DNA of 64,000 nucleotides from Nitrosomonadales bacterium (GTDB lineage Bacteria; Pseudomonadota; Gammaproteobacteria; Burkholderiales; Gallionellaceae): NCBI GenBank assembly GCA_016218415.1, contig JACRED010000008.1, positions 1 to 64,000 of the forward strand, read 5' to 3'. Shown piece by piece: positions 29,128 to 39,882 of this stretch (position 1 is its first letter; each line of letters starts with the position of its first letter). The notes under the pieces were generated by a model. It saw only the letters and a program-made list of their open reading frames with translations, ran no database searches and was not told where the DNA came from. The position numbers and the translations under genes were made by a program.

Positions 29128-29281
29128 GGCTATACCGTACTCTTGGTAACCTTGGCCGGCTTGGTGAAGGAATTTCAATCCGGGGAAATCCTATATAATT
29201 GACCCCAAAAGCAGGCTCGGCTGGCTAATGACCATTCAAGTTTCTGCAACAGGGTTGGTTCACACCGGGTATTGGTAATTA

Positions 29282-30562
29282 ATGGTCATAAGCGGACTTT
29301 CGATATTCAAAGGCAAACGGGTACTGCTGCTGCAAGGCCCGGTGGGTCCGTTTTTCCGGCGCCTGTCGCAGGATCTGGCCCAATCGGGCGCGCAGGTCTT
29401 CAAGATCAATTTTAACGGCGGGGACTGGCTGTTCTATCCGGACAACGCATTCAACTACCGCGGCTCACCTGAAGATTGGCCCGCCTATTTTGAGGCGTTG
29501 CTCGAACAATTGCATGTCGATGTGGTCATGCTGTTCGGCGACTGCCGCCCCATACACCGTGCGGCCCATGAGATCGCCTGCCGTCACGGGCTGGAGATTG
29601 GCGTATTCGAAGAAGGCTATATCAGGCCGCATTACATCACGCTGGAACGATTCGGCGTCAACGGAAACTCATCCGTTCCGCAGTCGCCCATTTTTTATCT
29701 GAACACCCCTCGCTACCCCATCGATCCGCCGCTGCCGCTGGGTAATACATTCTGGTATGCCACGTACTGGGCCATGTTGTATTACTTCGTGGCAGGCCTG
29801 CTGAAACCGTTCTTCCCCCATTACCGGCACCACCGTCCGCTGACTTGGCTGGAAGGTTTGCCTTGGCTGCGTTCCCTGTGGCGCAAAGGGTATTACACGT
29901 TCAAAGAGCGCGGCATGCTGGCATCGTTGACAAGCAGGTTTTCCGGGCGCTTCTTCCTGGTTCCGCTTCAGGTCTATAACGATGCCCAGATCATCAAGCA
30001 TTCCGATTTTGATACGGTCACGCATTTTATCGATGAAGTGATGACTTCATTTTCCCAGCATGCGCCACGCAACAAGATTTTGGTCGTCAAGCATCATCCC
30101 ATGGATCGCGGCTATCGCGATTACTCGGGATTTATCTCCCAGCGCGCCGGGCAGCTCGGACTGCAGGGCAGGTGTTTCTACATCCACGACCAGCATTTGC
30201 CCACCCTGTTAAAACATGCCTGCGGTGTGGTGGTGGTCAACAGTACGGTGGGATTGTCCGCCCTCATGCACGGCACCCCGGTCAAAGTTTGCGGTAAAGC
30301 GCTTTACGATATCAAAGGGCTTGCGTTCGATCATTCACTGAACAAGTTCTGGCGGGAAGCCCAGCTTGCCAAACCGAATTCGCGGTTGTTGAGAAATTTT
30401 CACGACTATCTGGTTGCCCATTCGCAATTGAACGGCAATTTCTACAAACGCCTGCCTGTCGTGGCATCGGCAACCGGGCTGCGCTGGACGCTGAATACCG
30501 ATACCGGGGCAGTCTATGTCGACCGTCCCGATCAGCGCAAGTCTGTTGCCGCCTCGGAGTAG
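29282..30562 (+). CDS. kpsS: Capsule polysaccharide biosynthesis protein KpsS (beta-Kdo transferase family)
   Basis: 426 aa; 'VLLLQGPVGPFFRRLSQDLAQSGAQVFKINFNGGDWLFYP', 'GVFEEGYIRPHYITLERFGVNGNS'. Confidence 0.92.
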   Translation: MVISGLSIFKGKRVLLLQGPVGPFFRRLSQDLAQSGAQVFKINFNGGDWLFYPDNAFNYRGSPEDWPAYFEALLEQLHVDVVMLFGDCRPIHRAAHEIACRHGLEIGVFEEGYIRPHYITLERFGVNGNSSVPQSPIFYLNTPRYPIDPPLPLGNTFWYATYWAMLYYFVAGLLKPFFPHYRHHRPLTWLEGLPWLRSLWRKGYYTFKERGMLASLTSRFSGRFFLVPLQVYNDAQIIKHSDFDTVTHFIDEVMTSFSQHAPRNKILVVKHHPMDRGYRDYSGFISQRAGQLGLQGRCFYIHDQHLPTLLKHACGVVVVNSTVGLSALMHGTPVKVCGKALYDIKGLAFDHSLNKFWREAQLAKPNSRLLRNFHDYLVAHSQLNGNFYKRLPVVASATGLRWTLNTDTGAVYVDRPDQRKSVAASE

Positions 30563-30660
30563 TCCCGTACACGTTTGGTCTTATGCACACTGCGGCACTG
30601 CACTCCTTATCCGCAAAGCCCTGTTAAACTGCGCGCCTGAATTCCGGAAGTAAGTTACCC

Positions 30661-31917
30661 ATGCTCATCACTGAATATCGCCTGGATCTCATCATCCAGG
30701 CCCTGCGCGCCATTCTGCCGCTGGAACATCCCGCCGACACCACGTTGCGCTACTTTTTCAAGAACGAGCGTATCGGTTCGAACGAGCGCGAGATCGTTGC
30801 CGAAACAGTGTTCGGCGTGCTGCGCCACCGTTTGCTGTTGGAGCGCACCTGTCTGGACAACTCTACGCCGCGCCGTATGGCGCTGGCCCATCTGGTCAGG
30901 TTCGGCGGTTATAACCTGCGCGAGATCGAGCCGGTGCTGAAGCGCGACGAGAAGGAATGGCTGGCAACCGTCAAGAGCTTGAAGGTCGATGACCAGCCAT
31001 TATCGGTGCAGGCCGAATTGCCCGAGTGGTTGGTGGAGAAGATGCGCGCTTCCTATTCCGATGCCGACATCCTCACACTGGGCCGCGCGATGCAGCAGGG
31101 CGCGCCGCTGGACATCCGCGTCAACACGCTACTCGCCAAACGCGAGGAAGTATTGCAACAGCTGCACGAAAAGAAGATAGAGGCAACCGTCGCGACTTAC
31201 TCGCCTGTCGGCATCCGCATCAGGGAAAAGATCCCGCTGAACAAGGACGCGCTGTTCACCGAAGGCAAAGTGGAAGTGCAGGACGAGGGCAGCCAGTTGC
31301 TCGGCTTCCTGCTCGCCCCCAGGCGCAACGACATGGTGGTGGATTTCTGCGCGGGGGCTGGCGGCAAGACGCTGATGCTGTCCGCGCTGATGAATTCGCA
31401 GGGCCGACTGTATGCAATGGACGTTTCGGAAAAGCGCTTGGCCAACCTGAAGCCGCGCCTGAAGCGCTCCGGCGCCAGCAACATCCAGCCCATGCTGATC
31501 TCGCACGAGAACGACCTCAAGGTGAAACGCCTCGCCGGCAAGATCGACCGCGTGCTGGTGGATGCGCCGTGCAGCGGACTCGGCACATTGCGCCGCAATC
31601 CCGACCTGAAATTCCGCCAGTCACCCGCCAGCCTGGCGGAACTGACCTTAAAGCAGGCTGCCATCCTCGCCTCGGCCAGCCGTCTGCTGAAAAAGGGCGG
31701 GCGGCTGGTCTATGCGACCTGCAGCATCCTCCCGGAAGAGAACCAGCACATCGTGCAGGCATTCCTCGCCGCGCATCCCGATTTCAAACTGCTGCCGGCC
31801 GGCGAGATCTTGCAGCAACAGAAGATCGCGCTGGAGATGGGCGACTATCTGGAACTGCGCCCGCAATTGCACGGGACAGACGGGTTTTTCGCTGCGGTGC
31901 TGGAACGGACTGCCTGA
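30661..31917 (+). CDS. RsmB/NOP-family class I SAM-dependent RNA methyltransferase
   Basis: 418 aa; 'VDFCAGAGGKTLMLSALM', 'VDAPCSGLGTLRRNPDLKFR', 'LVYATCSILPEENQHIV'. Confidence 0.93.
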   Translation: MLITEYRLDLIIQALRAILPLEHPADTTLRYFFKNERIGSNEREIVAETVFGVLRHRLLLERTCLDNSTPRRMALAHLVRFGGYNLREIEPVLKRDEKEWLATVKSLKVDDQPLSVQAELPEWLVEKMRASYSDADILTLGRAMQQGAPLDIRVNTLLAKREEVLQQLHEKKIEATVATYSPVGIRIREKIPLNKDALFTEGKVEVQDEGSQLLGFLLAPRRNDMVVDFCAGAGGKTLMLSALMNSQGRLYAMDVSEKRLANLKPRLKRSGASNIQPMLISHENDLKVKRLAGKIDRVLVDAPCSGLGTLRRNPDLKFRQSPASLAELTLKQAAILASASRLLKKGGRLVYATCSILPEENQHIVQAFLAAHPDFKLLPAGEILQQQKIALEMGDYLELRPQLHGTDGFFAAVLERTA

Positions 31918-31989
31918 AGTACCGTGCATCCAGCGCTCTTTTCAGTGGCCATCGGTCCGTGAAACGGTCTGTCTGGATTTCGGAAAAGC

Positions 31990-32979
31990 TCAGAACTCGA
32001 TAGATGGCCTAAACAGCAGTGTCAATGAATTGCTGCTGCGGTCCCTGAGCGCGCCCGAGTATTCATCGGGACTTTCCCATACCAGGCCGACATCCAGTGT
32101 AGGGGTGTAGCTTTGCTTCTCCATGGGAAATTTCTTTCCGACCACGAAGTCTTCGCGCACGATCTTTCCGCTCTTTTGCGAGAACTGCGCTTTCAAGTCG
32201 AATGAGCTGTTCTTGAACCAGTGCAATATCGGTGCGCGATGGTCCAGGTTGCTGCGGTAAATACCGAGATAGATCACATCGGTTATTTCCGGATTGTTGT
32301 TGAATTTTCCGCCCAGACGAAAACTCCAGTTGATTTTTTCATCCGGGTAATCGCGTTTGCCTTTGATCTTCCATTCCAGTTCGTGCCAGATGTCGTCGAC
32401 AAGCACGTTGTTCTTGATGTGCTTGGCTCCCGCGCTGAACAGATAACCGGTGTAACCCTTGTTGGTGCCGGTGCGTGTTTCTCCCGGACGGACCAGCCTC
32501 GCGATGTTGCCGAAAAACGCGGATACGGCCCAGGGTTCTTGGAATCCGGCGGTCAGCGATTCGAAGATATTGATGTTGCTGCCGTTGATCTTGCCCTGTT
32601 TGTAAAAGTCCGGCGCACGCCTTTTAAGGTAGGTGCCCAGGACAGGCATAGGATAAACGCTCGCTTCCAGCAGCATATAGCGGGGAATGATGGAGCCTTC
32701 GATCAGATCCCGGTAGATCACCGCCTCGCTGTCCGAGGTGATGGTCGGGATAGGCTTGCTGGTGAGGGGGATGTTGGCAGACACATCGGTGTAATAGGGA
32801 TCCCATTCCCATACGATCTCCGCCTTGTTGCTTTCATCGGCCAGTGTTACGCCCAAATCGGGCGGCGGGGCAGTGTCAGCAGCTTGCGCCGCTACTGCAT
32901 GGGCAAGCGCAAGGATCATCCATAGAACGACGATGGCGGGAAAACGCGCAGGTGCAATATCCCGAATACATCTGCGCAT
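31990..32979 (-). CDS. Hypothetical exported, probably outer-membrane protein
   Basis: Signal peptide from internal Met at 32979 (MRRCIRDIAPARFPAIVVLWMILALAHAVAAQA); alternating C-terminal strands ending in F ('LTLLFRPSIEF'). Confidence 0.55.
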   Translation of the reverse strand: MRRCIRDIAPARFPAIVVLWMILALAHAVAAQAADTAPPPDLGVTLADESNKAEIVWEWDPYYTDVSANIPLTSKPIPTITSDSEAVIYRDLIEGSIIPRYMLLEASVYPMPVLGTYLKRRAPDFYKQGKINGSNINIFESLTAGFQEPWAVSAFFGNIARLVRPGETRTGTNKGYTGYLFSAGAKHIKNNVLVDDIWHELEWKIKGKRDYPDEKINWSFRLGGKFNNNPEITDVIYLGIYRSNLDHRAPILHWFKNSSFDLKAQFSQKSGKIVREDFVVGKKFPMEKQSYTPTLDVGLVWESPDEYSGALRDRSSNSLTLLFRPSIEF

Positions 32980-32987
32980 GAACCGGC

Positions 32988-33527
32988 CTATTTCCCAGGG
33001 TTCCAAAGTGCTTCCGGTACTCCCTGTGTCCGGTTGATACAGCGGGCCAGCACAAACAGCATATCCGACAGGCGATTCAGATACGGCAGCGCGTGTTGCG
33101 GTACCGTTTCTCCGTGGGATAGCCGGACCACATCGCGCTCGGCCCGGCGCGCCACCGTGCGCGCCACATGGCAAAGCGCGCCGGCGCGCGAACCGCCCGG
33201 CAGGATAAATTCGCGCAGCGGCGGCAGATCGGCGTTGTAGCGGGCGATCTGTTCATCCAGCCAGGCGACCTTGATTTCCGCGAATCTGTCCTGGGTAGGC
33301 AGCGCAAGCGCGCCGCCCAGGTCGAACAGATCATTCTGGATTTTCAGCAACGCGGCGCGGATGCCGGATGGAAGCTCCTCGGCCAACATCACGCCGAGGT
33401 TGCTGTTCAGCTCATCCACGCTGCCCAGCGCGGCGATGCGCGCATCGTCTTTGCCGAGCCGCGCGCCGTCGGCCAGACCGGTGCTGCCATCGTCGCCGGT
33501 ACGTGTGGTGATTTTTGTCAGCCTCAT
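32988..33527 (-). CDS. ATP:cob(I)alamin adenosyltransferase (PduO type)
   Basis: 179 aa; 'MRLTKITTRTGDDGSTGLADGARLGKDDARIAALGSVDELNSNLGV', 'ARTVARRAERDVVRL', 'YLNRLSDMLFVLAR'. Confidence 0.95.
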   Translation of the reverse strand: MRLTKITTRTGDDGSTGLADGARLGKDDARIAALGSVDELNSNLGVMLAEELPSGIRAALLKIQNDLFDLGGALALPTQDRFAEIKVAWLDEQIARYNADLPPLREFILPGGSRAGALCHVARTVARRAERDVVRLSHGETVPQHALPYLNRLSDMLFVLARCINRTQGVPEALWNPGK

Positions 33528-33654
33528 ATCATCGCCTTTGCTTCATCCCGGAAATGGCCGTCTCGCGCCAAGACGCGAAGAACGCAAAGCAACACCTTAC
33601 TCGGAAGCTTGGGTTCACCAAACAGCTTTGCGCGATCAAGTGCGTTCTTCATGT

Positions 33655-34080
33655 TCATTGTTTTTCCAGGCAAGCGAAATAGATCTGCGGGTCCGGCTGG
33701 GTGCCGTTGCGCTGCGCCTTCCAGATCATCTCGCCGAGGCAATCCATGATGCGGTGCTGCGCATCGTGCTCGGACTGGAACTTGTGTGTCAGGCGCGTGA
33801 AATGCGCGCGTATCCCCGGCGGCTGGTCGATGGAAACCTGTTCTTCTATCGTCAGGTGCATCATCAGATGCAGAAAGGGGTTGGCCTCGCCCTGTTCGGG
33901 CTGGTAGTCGCGATGCTGGTAGCGGTCGGGGTCCTCCAGTATCGCGTGGTATTCGGGATGCATTTCGATGAGCTGCGCAAGCAGCGCTTCCAGCGGCGTG
34001 AGCAATTCATTCGCCCTGCGCTTGCGCCAGGATTCGAACAGAAACAGACGCGCATCGTCGCGTGAGGGGTTGAATAACAC
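33655..34080 (-). CDS. DUF1841-family protein
   Basis: About 141 aa from a GTG at 34080; 'FNPSRDDARLFLFESWRKR...MHPEYHAILEDPDRYQHRDYQPEQGEANPFLHLMMHLTIEEQVSIDQPPGIR'. Confidence 0.8.
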   Translation of the reverse strand: MLFNPSRDDARLFLFESWRKRRANELLTPLEALLAQLIEMHPEYHAILEDPDRYQHRDYQPEQGEANPFLHLMMHLTIEEQVSIDQPPGIRAHFTRLTHKFQSEHDAQHRIMDCLGEMIWKAQRNGTQPDPQIYFACLEKQ

Positions 34081-34712
34081 TAGGGTTCCTTGTCCTTGTA
34101 TTCGCACAGATCGTGAATGATACACGCGCCGCACTGCGGTTTGCGCGCCTTGCAGACATAGCGACCGTGCAGGATCAGCCAGTGATGCGCGTCGTGTTTG
34201 AATTCATCCGGCACGAACTTGAGCAGTTTTTTTTCCACCTCCAGCACATCCTTGCCGGGCGCCAGGCCGATGCGGTTAGCCACGCGGAAAATATGCGTGT
34301 CCACCGCGATGGTCGGCTGGCCGAACGCGGTGTTGAGGATCACGTTCGCGGTCTTGCGCCCCACGCCGGGCAACGCTTCCAGTTCCTCGCGAGTTTGCGG
34401 CACCTCGCCGTCGTGCCGCTCCAGCAGCAGACGGCAGGTTTGCAACACATGCTTCGCCTTGGTCTTGTACAGGCCGATGCGCTGGATGTATACGCGCAGC
34501 TTTTCATCGCCGAGCGCGAGTATCGCCTGCGGGGTGTTCGCCACCGGGAATAGATGGCGGGTCGCGGCATTCACGCTCACATCGGTGGCTTGCGCCGAAA
34601 GCATCACCGCCACCAGCAGTTCGAACGGCGAGCGATATTCCAGTTCGGTGGTGGGGTGGGGATTGACGGATTGCAGCCGCTGGAAGATCTCGCGGCGCTT
34701 CGCAGGGTTCAT
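34080..34712 (-). CDS. nth: Endonuclease III
   Basis: 210 aa; HhH 'LPGVGRKTANVILNTAFGQPTIAVDTHIFRVANRIG', C-terminal 4Fe-4S 'CKARKPQCGACIIHDLCEY'. Confidence 0.98.
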   Translation of the reverse strand: MNPAKRREIFQRLQSVNPHPTTELEYRSPFELLVAVMLSAQATDVSVNAATRHLFPVANTPQAILALGDEKLRVYIQRIGLYKTKAKHVLQTCRLLLERHDGEVPQTREELEALPGVGRKTANVILNTAFGQPTIAVDTHIFRVANRIGLAPGKDVLEVEKKLLKFVPDEFKHDAHHWLILHGRYVCKARKPQCGACIIHDLCEYKDKEP

Positions 34713-35398
34713 GCCGCCTGTGTTGCAGCAACCGGTGCCGCCTCGGTGCGTATCTTCTGTTCCGCACGCAGGTTGAGCCAGTTCTTGCCGGCGATCAGCA
34801 GGCCCAGCGCGATGAATGCGCCGGGCGGCAGGATCGCGAGCAGGAAACCGTGATAATTCGGTATGACGGTGATCACCATCGTCTTCGCCGCTTCGCCGAA
34901 CACCAGATCGATGCCGGACAGCAGCGTGCCATGGCCGAATATCTCGCGTATGCCGCCGAGCACCGCCAGCACGGCGGTCAGCCCCAGACCCATCGCAAAG
35001 CCGTCCAGCGCGGATTGCAGCGGGGGATTCTTTGAGGCGAAAGCCTCGATGCGCGCGAGCACGATACAGTTGGTGACGATCAGCGGGATGAAGATGCCGA
35101 GCACCACATACAGGTCGTACATCCAGGCGTTCATGCTGAACTGCACGACGGTGACCAGCACCGCGATGATCAGGATGAATACCGGGATGCGCGCTTCATT
35201 TGGGACGAAATCCCGGATCGGCGCGATCGCTGCGCCGGACAGCGCCATTACCATGGCGGTCGCCAGCCCGAGGCTGACGCCGTTCACCACCGAGCTGCTC
35301 ACCGCGAGGATGGGGCACATGCCAAGCAGTTGCACCAGCCCGGTGTTTTGCTTCCACACGCCGTTGTAAAGAATGTCTTTGAATTCCTGAGAGGTCAT
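34709..35398 (-). CDS. rsxE: Electron transport complex subunit RsxE/RnfE
   Basis: 229 aa; 'NGVWKQNTGLVQLLGMCPILAVSSSVVNGVSLGLAT'; in rsx/rnf operon order. Confidence 0.95.
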   Translation of the reverse strand: MTSQEFKDILYNGVWKQNTGLVQLLGMCPILAVSSSVVNGVSLGLATAMVMALSGAAIAPIRDFVPNEARIPVFILIIAVLVTVVQFSMNAWMYDLYVVLGIFIPLIVTNCIVLARIEAFASKNPPLQSALDGFAMGLGLTAVLAVLGGIREIFGHGTLLSGIDLVFGEAAKTMVITVIPNYHGFLLAILPPGAFIALGLLIAGKNWLNLRAEQKIRTEAAPVAATQAA

Positions 35399-36066
35399 TT
35401 CTTATCTCCTTCACCCGGTACTGCATCCGCTTTGGCGGCAGGATGCGGTTTGAACATCTCCTCGCGATGTTGCGCAAAATACTGCAACGCCTTGTGTACC
35501 GCCTTCACCACTGCGCGCGGCGTGATCGTCGCTCCGGCCATATAGTCGAATTTACCGCCGTCTTTTTTGACTTTCCAGTCGCTGTCCTTGCCGTTTTCCA
35601 GCGAAGTACCGTTGAACACGGTGATCCAGTTGTTCCTGGCGATCTCGATATAGTCGCCCAATCCCGGCGTTTCCTTGTGGGATACTACGCGCACGCCGCC
35701 GATTTTTCCATCGCTGTGTATCGCGATGATCAGGTTGATCTTGCCGCTGTAGCCGTCCGGCGCAATGACCTGTAACACCGCGATGGATGGCCGGTCTTTC
35801 AGACGACCGCGATATACGATAGTCCCGTTGTCATTGCCCAGCAATGGGTCGGCTGCCAGTTGTGCGGTGTCTTTTACAATATCGTTGTCGAACGCATCCG
35901 CAGGCGCAATTTGCGCGATCAGTCTCAACTTCTCATTTTCTTCGCTGCGCGCGATGGGCTCATGCGTCAGGTTGTAGGTGATAGCCAGCATTGCTGTGCC
36001 GATCAGCGTAAAAAACAGCAGATTGAGCGCCGTATGCAAGGAAGCCTTCGCCATCGTGCGCCTCAT
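35395..36066 (-). CDS. rsxG: Electron transport complex subunit RsxG/RnfG
   Basis: 223 aa; 'GYSGKINLIIAIHSDGKIGGVRVVSHKETPGLGDYIE', FMN-attachment-like 'DYMAGATITPRAVVKAV'. Confidence 0.95.
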   Translation of the reverse strand: MRRTMAKASLHTALNLLFFTLIGTAMLAITYNLTHEPIARSEENEKLRLIAQIAPADAFDNDIVKDTAQLAADPLLGNDNGTIVYRGRLKDRPSIAVLQVIAPDGYSGKINLIIAIHSDGKIGGVRVVSHKETPGLGDYIEIARNNWITVFNGTSLENGKDSDWKVKKDGGKFDYMAGATITPRAVVKAVHKALQYFAQHREEMFKPHPAAKADAVPGEGDKK

Positions 36067-37097
36067 GGCTTGGTCTCCTTATTGCCGAACACGGGCGGCT
36101 GGGTCCAGGCATCGATCAATGGCACACAGATGTTCATCAGCAGGGTGGCGAATGCAATGCCGTCCGGGAAACCGCCAAAGGCGCGAATCAGATAAGTGAT
36201 CAACCCCGCCATCGCCGCGAAGATGAGCTTGCCCTTTTGCGTGGTCGGGCTGGTTACCGGATCGGTCAGGATAAAGAACGCGCCTATCATCGCAGCGCCC
36301 GAAAACCAGTGGAACAGCGGGGTCACATAATGGGCGGGGTCGGCCAGGTGGAAGATGCCGGAAGTAAGCAGCAGGGTACCCAGATAGGCGACCGGAATAT
36401 GCCAGCTGATGATGCGCGAAGCCAGCAGATATAAGCCGCCCAGCAAAAATCCCCACGCCACCATCTCGCTGCCCTGTCCCGCCAGGCGGCCATAGATCGG
36501 CATGTCGAGTATCTGGTTGACGTGCTCATCGAGATGCAAATGGGTCTTCAGGGTGTCCAGCGGCGTGGCCATCGTGACCGCGTCCAGTGTCACATTCGGC
36601 GGAAGCGCGCCGCCGAAGATGTATCCCAGCTGGTCGATAAAGCTCAGCTCGACCTGTCCCAGACCGTGCGGCGTGATCCAGTGCGTCATGTGCACCGGAA
36701 ACGAGATGATCAGCACCGCATAGCCTATCATCGCCGGGTTGAACGGATTGTTGCCTAGCCCGCCGTACAAGTGCTTGGAAACGCTGATCGCGAATGCGGT
36801 GCCGACCACCACCATCCACCAGGGCGCCAGCGGCGGAATCGATAACGCGAGCAGCCAGGCGGTGAGCAGCGCGCTGTTGTCTTTCAGGAACGGCGCGATG
36901 GGCCGGTCGCGCAACTTGAGCATTGCAGCCTCGGTCGCCAGCGCGGTGATGCTGGCCAGCGTGATCGACACCAGGATCGCCGGGCCGAAATACCAGACAT
37001 AGAGCGCAATGCCGGGAATCAGCGCCAGCAAGACCTTGAACATGATCTGCGAGACTGAATCCGGCTTGTTGAGGAAAGGTGCAAAAAATGCGCTCAT
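36063..37097 (-). CDS. rsxD: Electron transport complex subunit RsxD/RnfD
   Basis: Start Met in 'MSAFFAPFLNKPDSVSQIMFKVLLALIPG'; 'GGLGNNPFNPAMIGYAVLIISFP'. Confidence 0.94.
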   Translation of the reverse strand: MSAFFAPFLNKPDSVSQIMFKVLLALIPGIALYVWYFGPAILVSITLASITALATEAAMLKLRDRPIAPFLKDNSALLTAWLLALSIPPLAPWWMVVVGTAFAISVSKHLYGGLGNNPFNPAMIGYAVLIISFPVHMTHWITPHGLGQVELSFIDQLGYIFGGALPPNVTLDAVTMATPLDTLKTHLHLDEHVNQILDMPIYGRLAGQGSEMVAWGFLLGGLYLLASRIISWHIPVAYLGTLLLTSGIFHLADPAHYVTPLFHWFSGAAMIGAFFILTDPVTSPTTQKGKLIFAAMAGLITYLIRAFGGFPDGIAFATLLMNICVPLIDAWTQPPVFGNKETKP

Positions 37098-37098
37098 G

Positions 37099-38637
37099 TT
37101 ATTCCTTGGGAAGCGCTGCTTCGGGTTGGACTGTTTCAAGGGGACGGGCGGCGCCGGTTTCGGTTAATGCGCTTTCCGATGCCAGTTGCGTTTTGATCGC
37201 CTGTTCCTTGGCGGCTTTTTCCTTGGCCGCCAGCTTTTCCGCCTTTTCCTGCTTCTCGCGCTCGACGCGGTATTCGCGGAATTCGTGGCGCTCGCGCGCC
37301 CTGTCCGCGTTCCGCTTCTCCTCGGCGCGCGCGCGAATTTCGCTCTTGGCAAAAGTGTAATACTGCACCAGCGGGATGTGGCTGGGGCAGACATAGCTGC
37401 ATGCGCCGCACTCGATGCAGTCGAACAGATGGTATTGCTGCGCCTTGCCGAATTCCTTGGCCTTGGCAAACCAGTACAATTCCTGCGGCTGCAACTCCGC
37501 AGGACAGACATCCGCGCAGCGTGTGCAGCGGATGCAGGGCAGGGCGGGCGGGGCGGGCGGGAACAATGCGTCCGACATCGCGATGATGCAGTTGGTCGCC
37601 TTGATCACGCCCACCGTGGCGGCAGGCAGATTCACACCCATCATCGGCCCGCCCATGATGTAACGGTCGGTATCCGGCTTGTTACCGGCCAGCGCGACCA
37701 GTTCGTTCACCGGTGTGCCGATCAGCACTTCATAGTTCTGCGCGCGCTCGACGTTGCCGGTGACGGTCACGACGCGCGAGATCAGCGGCTCGCCATGGGC
37801 AAGCGCTCGCCACACACTGTAAGCGGTGGCCACATTGAAGCATTGCACGCCCATCTCGGTGGAGCGCACGCCGTGCGCGACCTCGATGCCGGTCAGTATC
37901 CTGATCAGTTGTTTCGCGCCGCCGCTTGGATACATCGTGGGCACCGGGATCGCTTCCATGCGCTCGTGCCTGCCGTCCTGTATCGCCCGCTTCATCGCGG
38001 CTATCGCTTCGGGTTTGTTGTCCTCGATGCCGATCAGCACCTCTTCGGCCTGCAGCAACTCGCGCAACAACTCCGCACCGCTCAGGATATCGGCGGCACG
38101 TTCGCGCATCAGCATGTCGTCGCAGGTGATGTAGGGTTCGCACTCGGCGCCGTTGAGCACCAGCGTGGTGATCTTGTGACGATGCGCATCGGCCTTCAGG
38201 TCGCTGGGAAATACCGCGCCGCCCAGTCCCACCACCCCCGCTTTGCGCAGTTTGTGCCGCAATTCCGAATGCGGCGTATTTTTCAGGTCTGCTCCGCTGT
38301 GCTCTATCCATTCGTCCTTGCCGTCCGGGACGATGGTGATGCACAGGTCCGGCAAACCGGAAGGATGGGCCACCAGCTGCATGTCTATCGCGGTCACCGT
38401 ACCCGAGGTGGAAGCATGCACACCGCTGGACTGCCGCCCTTGCGACAGTCCGATCTTCTGTCCCTTGAGCACGCGCTCGCCGACCTGCACGATGGGTTTG
38501 GCGCGGCCGCCCACATGCTGATGCAACGAAATGACCAGTTTCGAGGGGATGGCTGCCTGTGCGATGGGCGTGCGCGTCGACTCCGCTTTGTGGGTGGGCG
38601 GGTGCACGCCGCCGTGGAATTTATGCAGGGTTCTCAT
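37099..38637 (-). CDS. rsxC: Electron transport complex subunit RsxC/RnfC
   Basis: '[21 protein letters not shown]...', two 4Fe-4S motifs '[12 protein letters not shown]' and '[12 protein letters not shown]'. Confidence 0.95.
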   Translation of the reverse strand: MRTLHKFHGGVHPPTHKAESTRTPIAQAAIPSKLVISLHQHVGGRAKPIVQVGERVLKGQKIGLSQGRQSSGVHASTSGTVTAIDMQLVAHPSGLPDLCITIVPDGKDEWIEHSGADLKNTPHSELRHKLRKAGVVGLGGAVFPSDLKADAHRHKITTLVLNGAECEPYITCDDMLMRERAADILSGAELLRELLQAEEVLIGIEDNKPEAIAAMKRAIQDGRHERMEAIPVPTMYPSGGAKQLIRILTGIEVAHGVRSTEMGVQCFNVATAYSVWRALAHGEPLISRVVTVTGNVERAQNYEVLIGTPVNELVALAGNKPDTDRYIMGGPMMGVNLPAATVGVIKATNCIIAMSDALFPPAPPALPCIRCTRCADVCPAELQPQELYWFAKAKEFGKAQQYHLFDCIECGACSYVCPSHIPLVQYYTFAKSEIRARAEEKRNADRARERHEFREYRVEREKQEKAEKLAAKEKAAKEQAIKTQLASESALTETGAARPLETVQPEAALPKE

Positions 38638-39182
38638 GCGGCAGCCTGGATAGGATAGACCGGATAACGCCACTTCCAGTTGGTGATCTGCTCCTCGATA
38701 GGCAGCATGCTGATGCAGTCCACCGGGCAGGGTGCAACACACAACTCGCAGCCGGTGCATTCTGCCGCGACGATGGTGTGCATCTGTTTTGCTGCGCCGG
38801 CAATGGCATCTACAGGACAGGCCTGGATGCACAGCGTGCACCCGATGCAGGTGTTCTCGTCGATGAACGCGACCGATTTCGGCTTGGGCTGGGTATCACC
38901 ACCGAAGGGTATCGGATCGACTCCGAGCAGGTCGGCCAGTTTCTGTATGCCTTCCTCGCCGCCGGGCGGGCATTTGTTGATCGTTGCTTCCCCGGCTGCG
39001 ATCGCCGTCGCATAGGGCTTGCAACCGGGGAATCCGCACTGTCCGCACTGCGTCTGTGGCAAAACCGCATCGATCTTGTCCACCAGCGGATTGCCCTGCA
39101 CGCGGAATTTTATCGCGGCAAAACCCAGCACCGCGCCCAGCACAATTGCGATAGCGGCCATCACCAGCAACGCACTCAACAT
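38634..39182 (-). CDS. rsxB: Electron transport complex subunit RsxB/RnfB
   Basis: 183 codons from ATG at 39182; '[20 protein letters not shown]', '[18 protein letters not shown]', two ferredoxin clusters. Confidence 0.95.
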   Translation of the reverse strand: MLSALLVMAAIAIVLGAVLGFAAIKFRVQGNPLVDKIDAVLPQTQCGQCGFPGCKPYATAIAAGEATINKCPPGGEEGIQKLADLLGVDPIPFGGDTQPKPKSVAFIDENTCIGCTLCIQACPVDAIAGAAKQMHTIVAAECTGCELCVAPCPVDCISMLPIEEQITNWKWRYPVYPIQAAA

Positions 39183-39757
39183 TATTTGATCAGCCCCGAG
39201 AACCCCATGAATGACAGGCTCATCAATCCGGCGGTGATCATCGCGATCGCCGATCCCTTGAAAATCACCGGCACATCCGCGCCTTCCATGCGCTCGCGCA
39301 ATCCCGCGAACAGCACCATCACCAGCGTGAAGCCCAGCGCGCCGCCCATACCGAAGAAGATCGATTCCATGAAATTGTGTTTGGCTTGCACATTCAGCAA
39401 CGGAATGCCCAACACCGCGCAGTTGGTGGTGATCAGCGGCAGGTAGATGCCCAGCACCTGATAGAGCACCGGGCTGGTTTTCGCCACAACCATTTCGGTA
39501 AACTGCACGATGCCGGCGATCACCACGATGAACGACAACGTGGTCAGATACGAGAGTTCGGGCCCGAGCAGGTATTCGTTGATCAAATAGCTGGACCCCG
39601 AGGCCAGGGTCAGCACGAAGGTGGTTGCTGCGCCCATGCCGATGGAAGCCTCCAGTTTTTTGGAGACGCCCATGAACGGACACAGCCCGAGGATCTTGAC
39701 CATCACGATGTTATTCACGAACACCGTGGCGAGCAGGATCAGCAGATATTCAGTCAT
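39182..39757 (-). CDS. rsxA: Electron transport complex subunit RsxA/RnfA
   Basis: 191 aa; '[42 protein letters not shown]'. Confidence 0.97.
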   Translation of the reverse strand: MTEYLLILLATVFVNNIVMVKILGLCPFMGVSKKLEASIGMGAATTFVLTLASGSSYLINEYLLGPELSYLTTLSFIVVIAGIVQFTEMVVAKTSPVLYQVLGIYLPLITTNCAVLGIPLLNVQAKHNFMESIFFGMGGALGFTLVMVLFAGLRERMEGADVPVIFKGSAIAMITAGLMSLSFMGFSGLIK

Positions 39758-39882
39758 CGCGATACCTTATAAGTCAGGCGCGGATTATCCACCGATTCAT
39801 ATGCCGCTTCAACCACGTTGGCGGCATATCGTTATTCCGGAAAGTTATTCTGTTGCGTTTATATGATCAATGCGGATGCAGG

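Noticed and set aside
33524-33742. 72-aa minus-strand ORF between the cobalamin adenosyltransferase and DUF1841 genes
   Set aside because: Overlaps the DUF1841 3' end; the spacer resembles a degraded repeat rather than a gene.
37186-38658. 490-aa ORF on plus strand
   Set aside because: Exactly antisense to rsxC; composition (H, R, Q-rich) indicates a shadow ORF.
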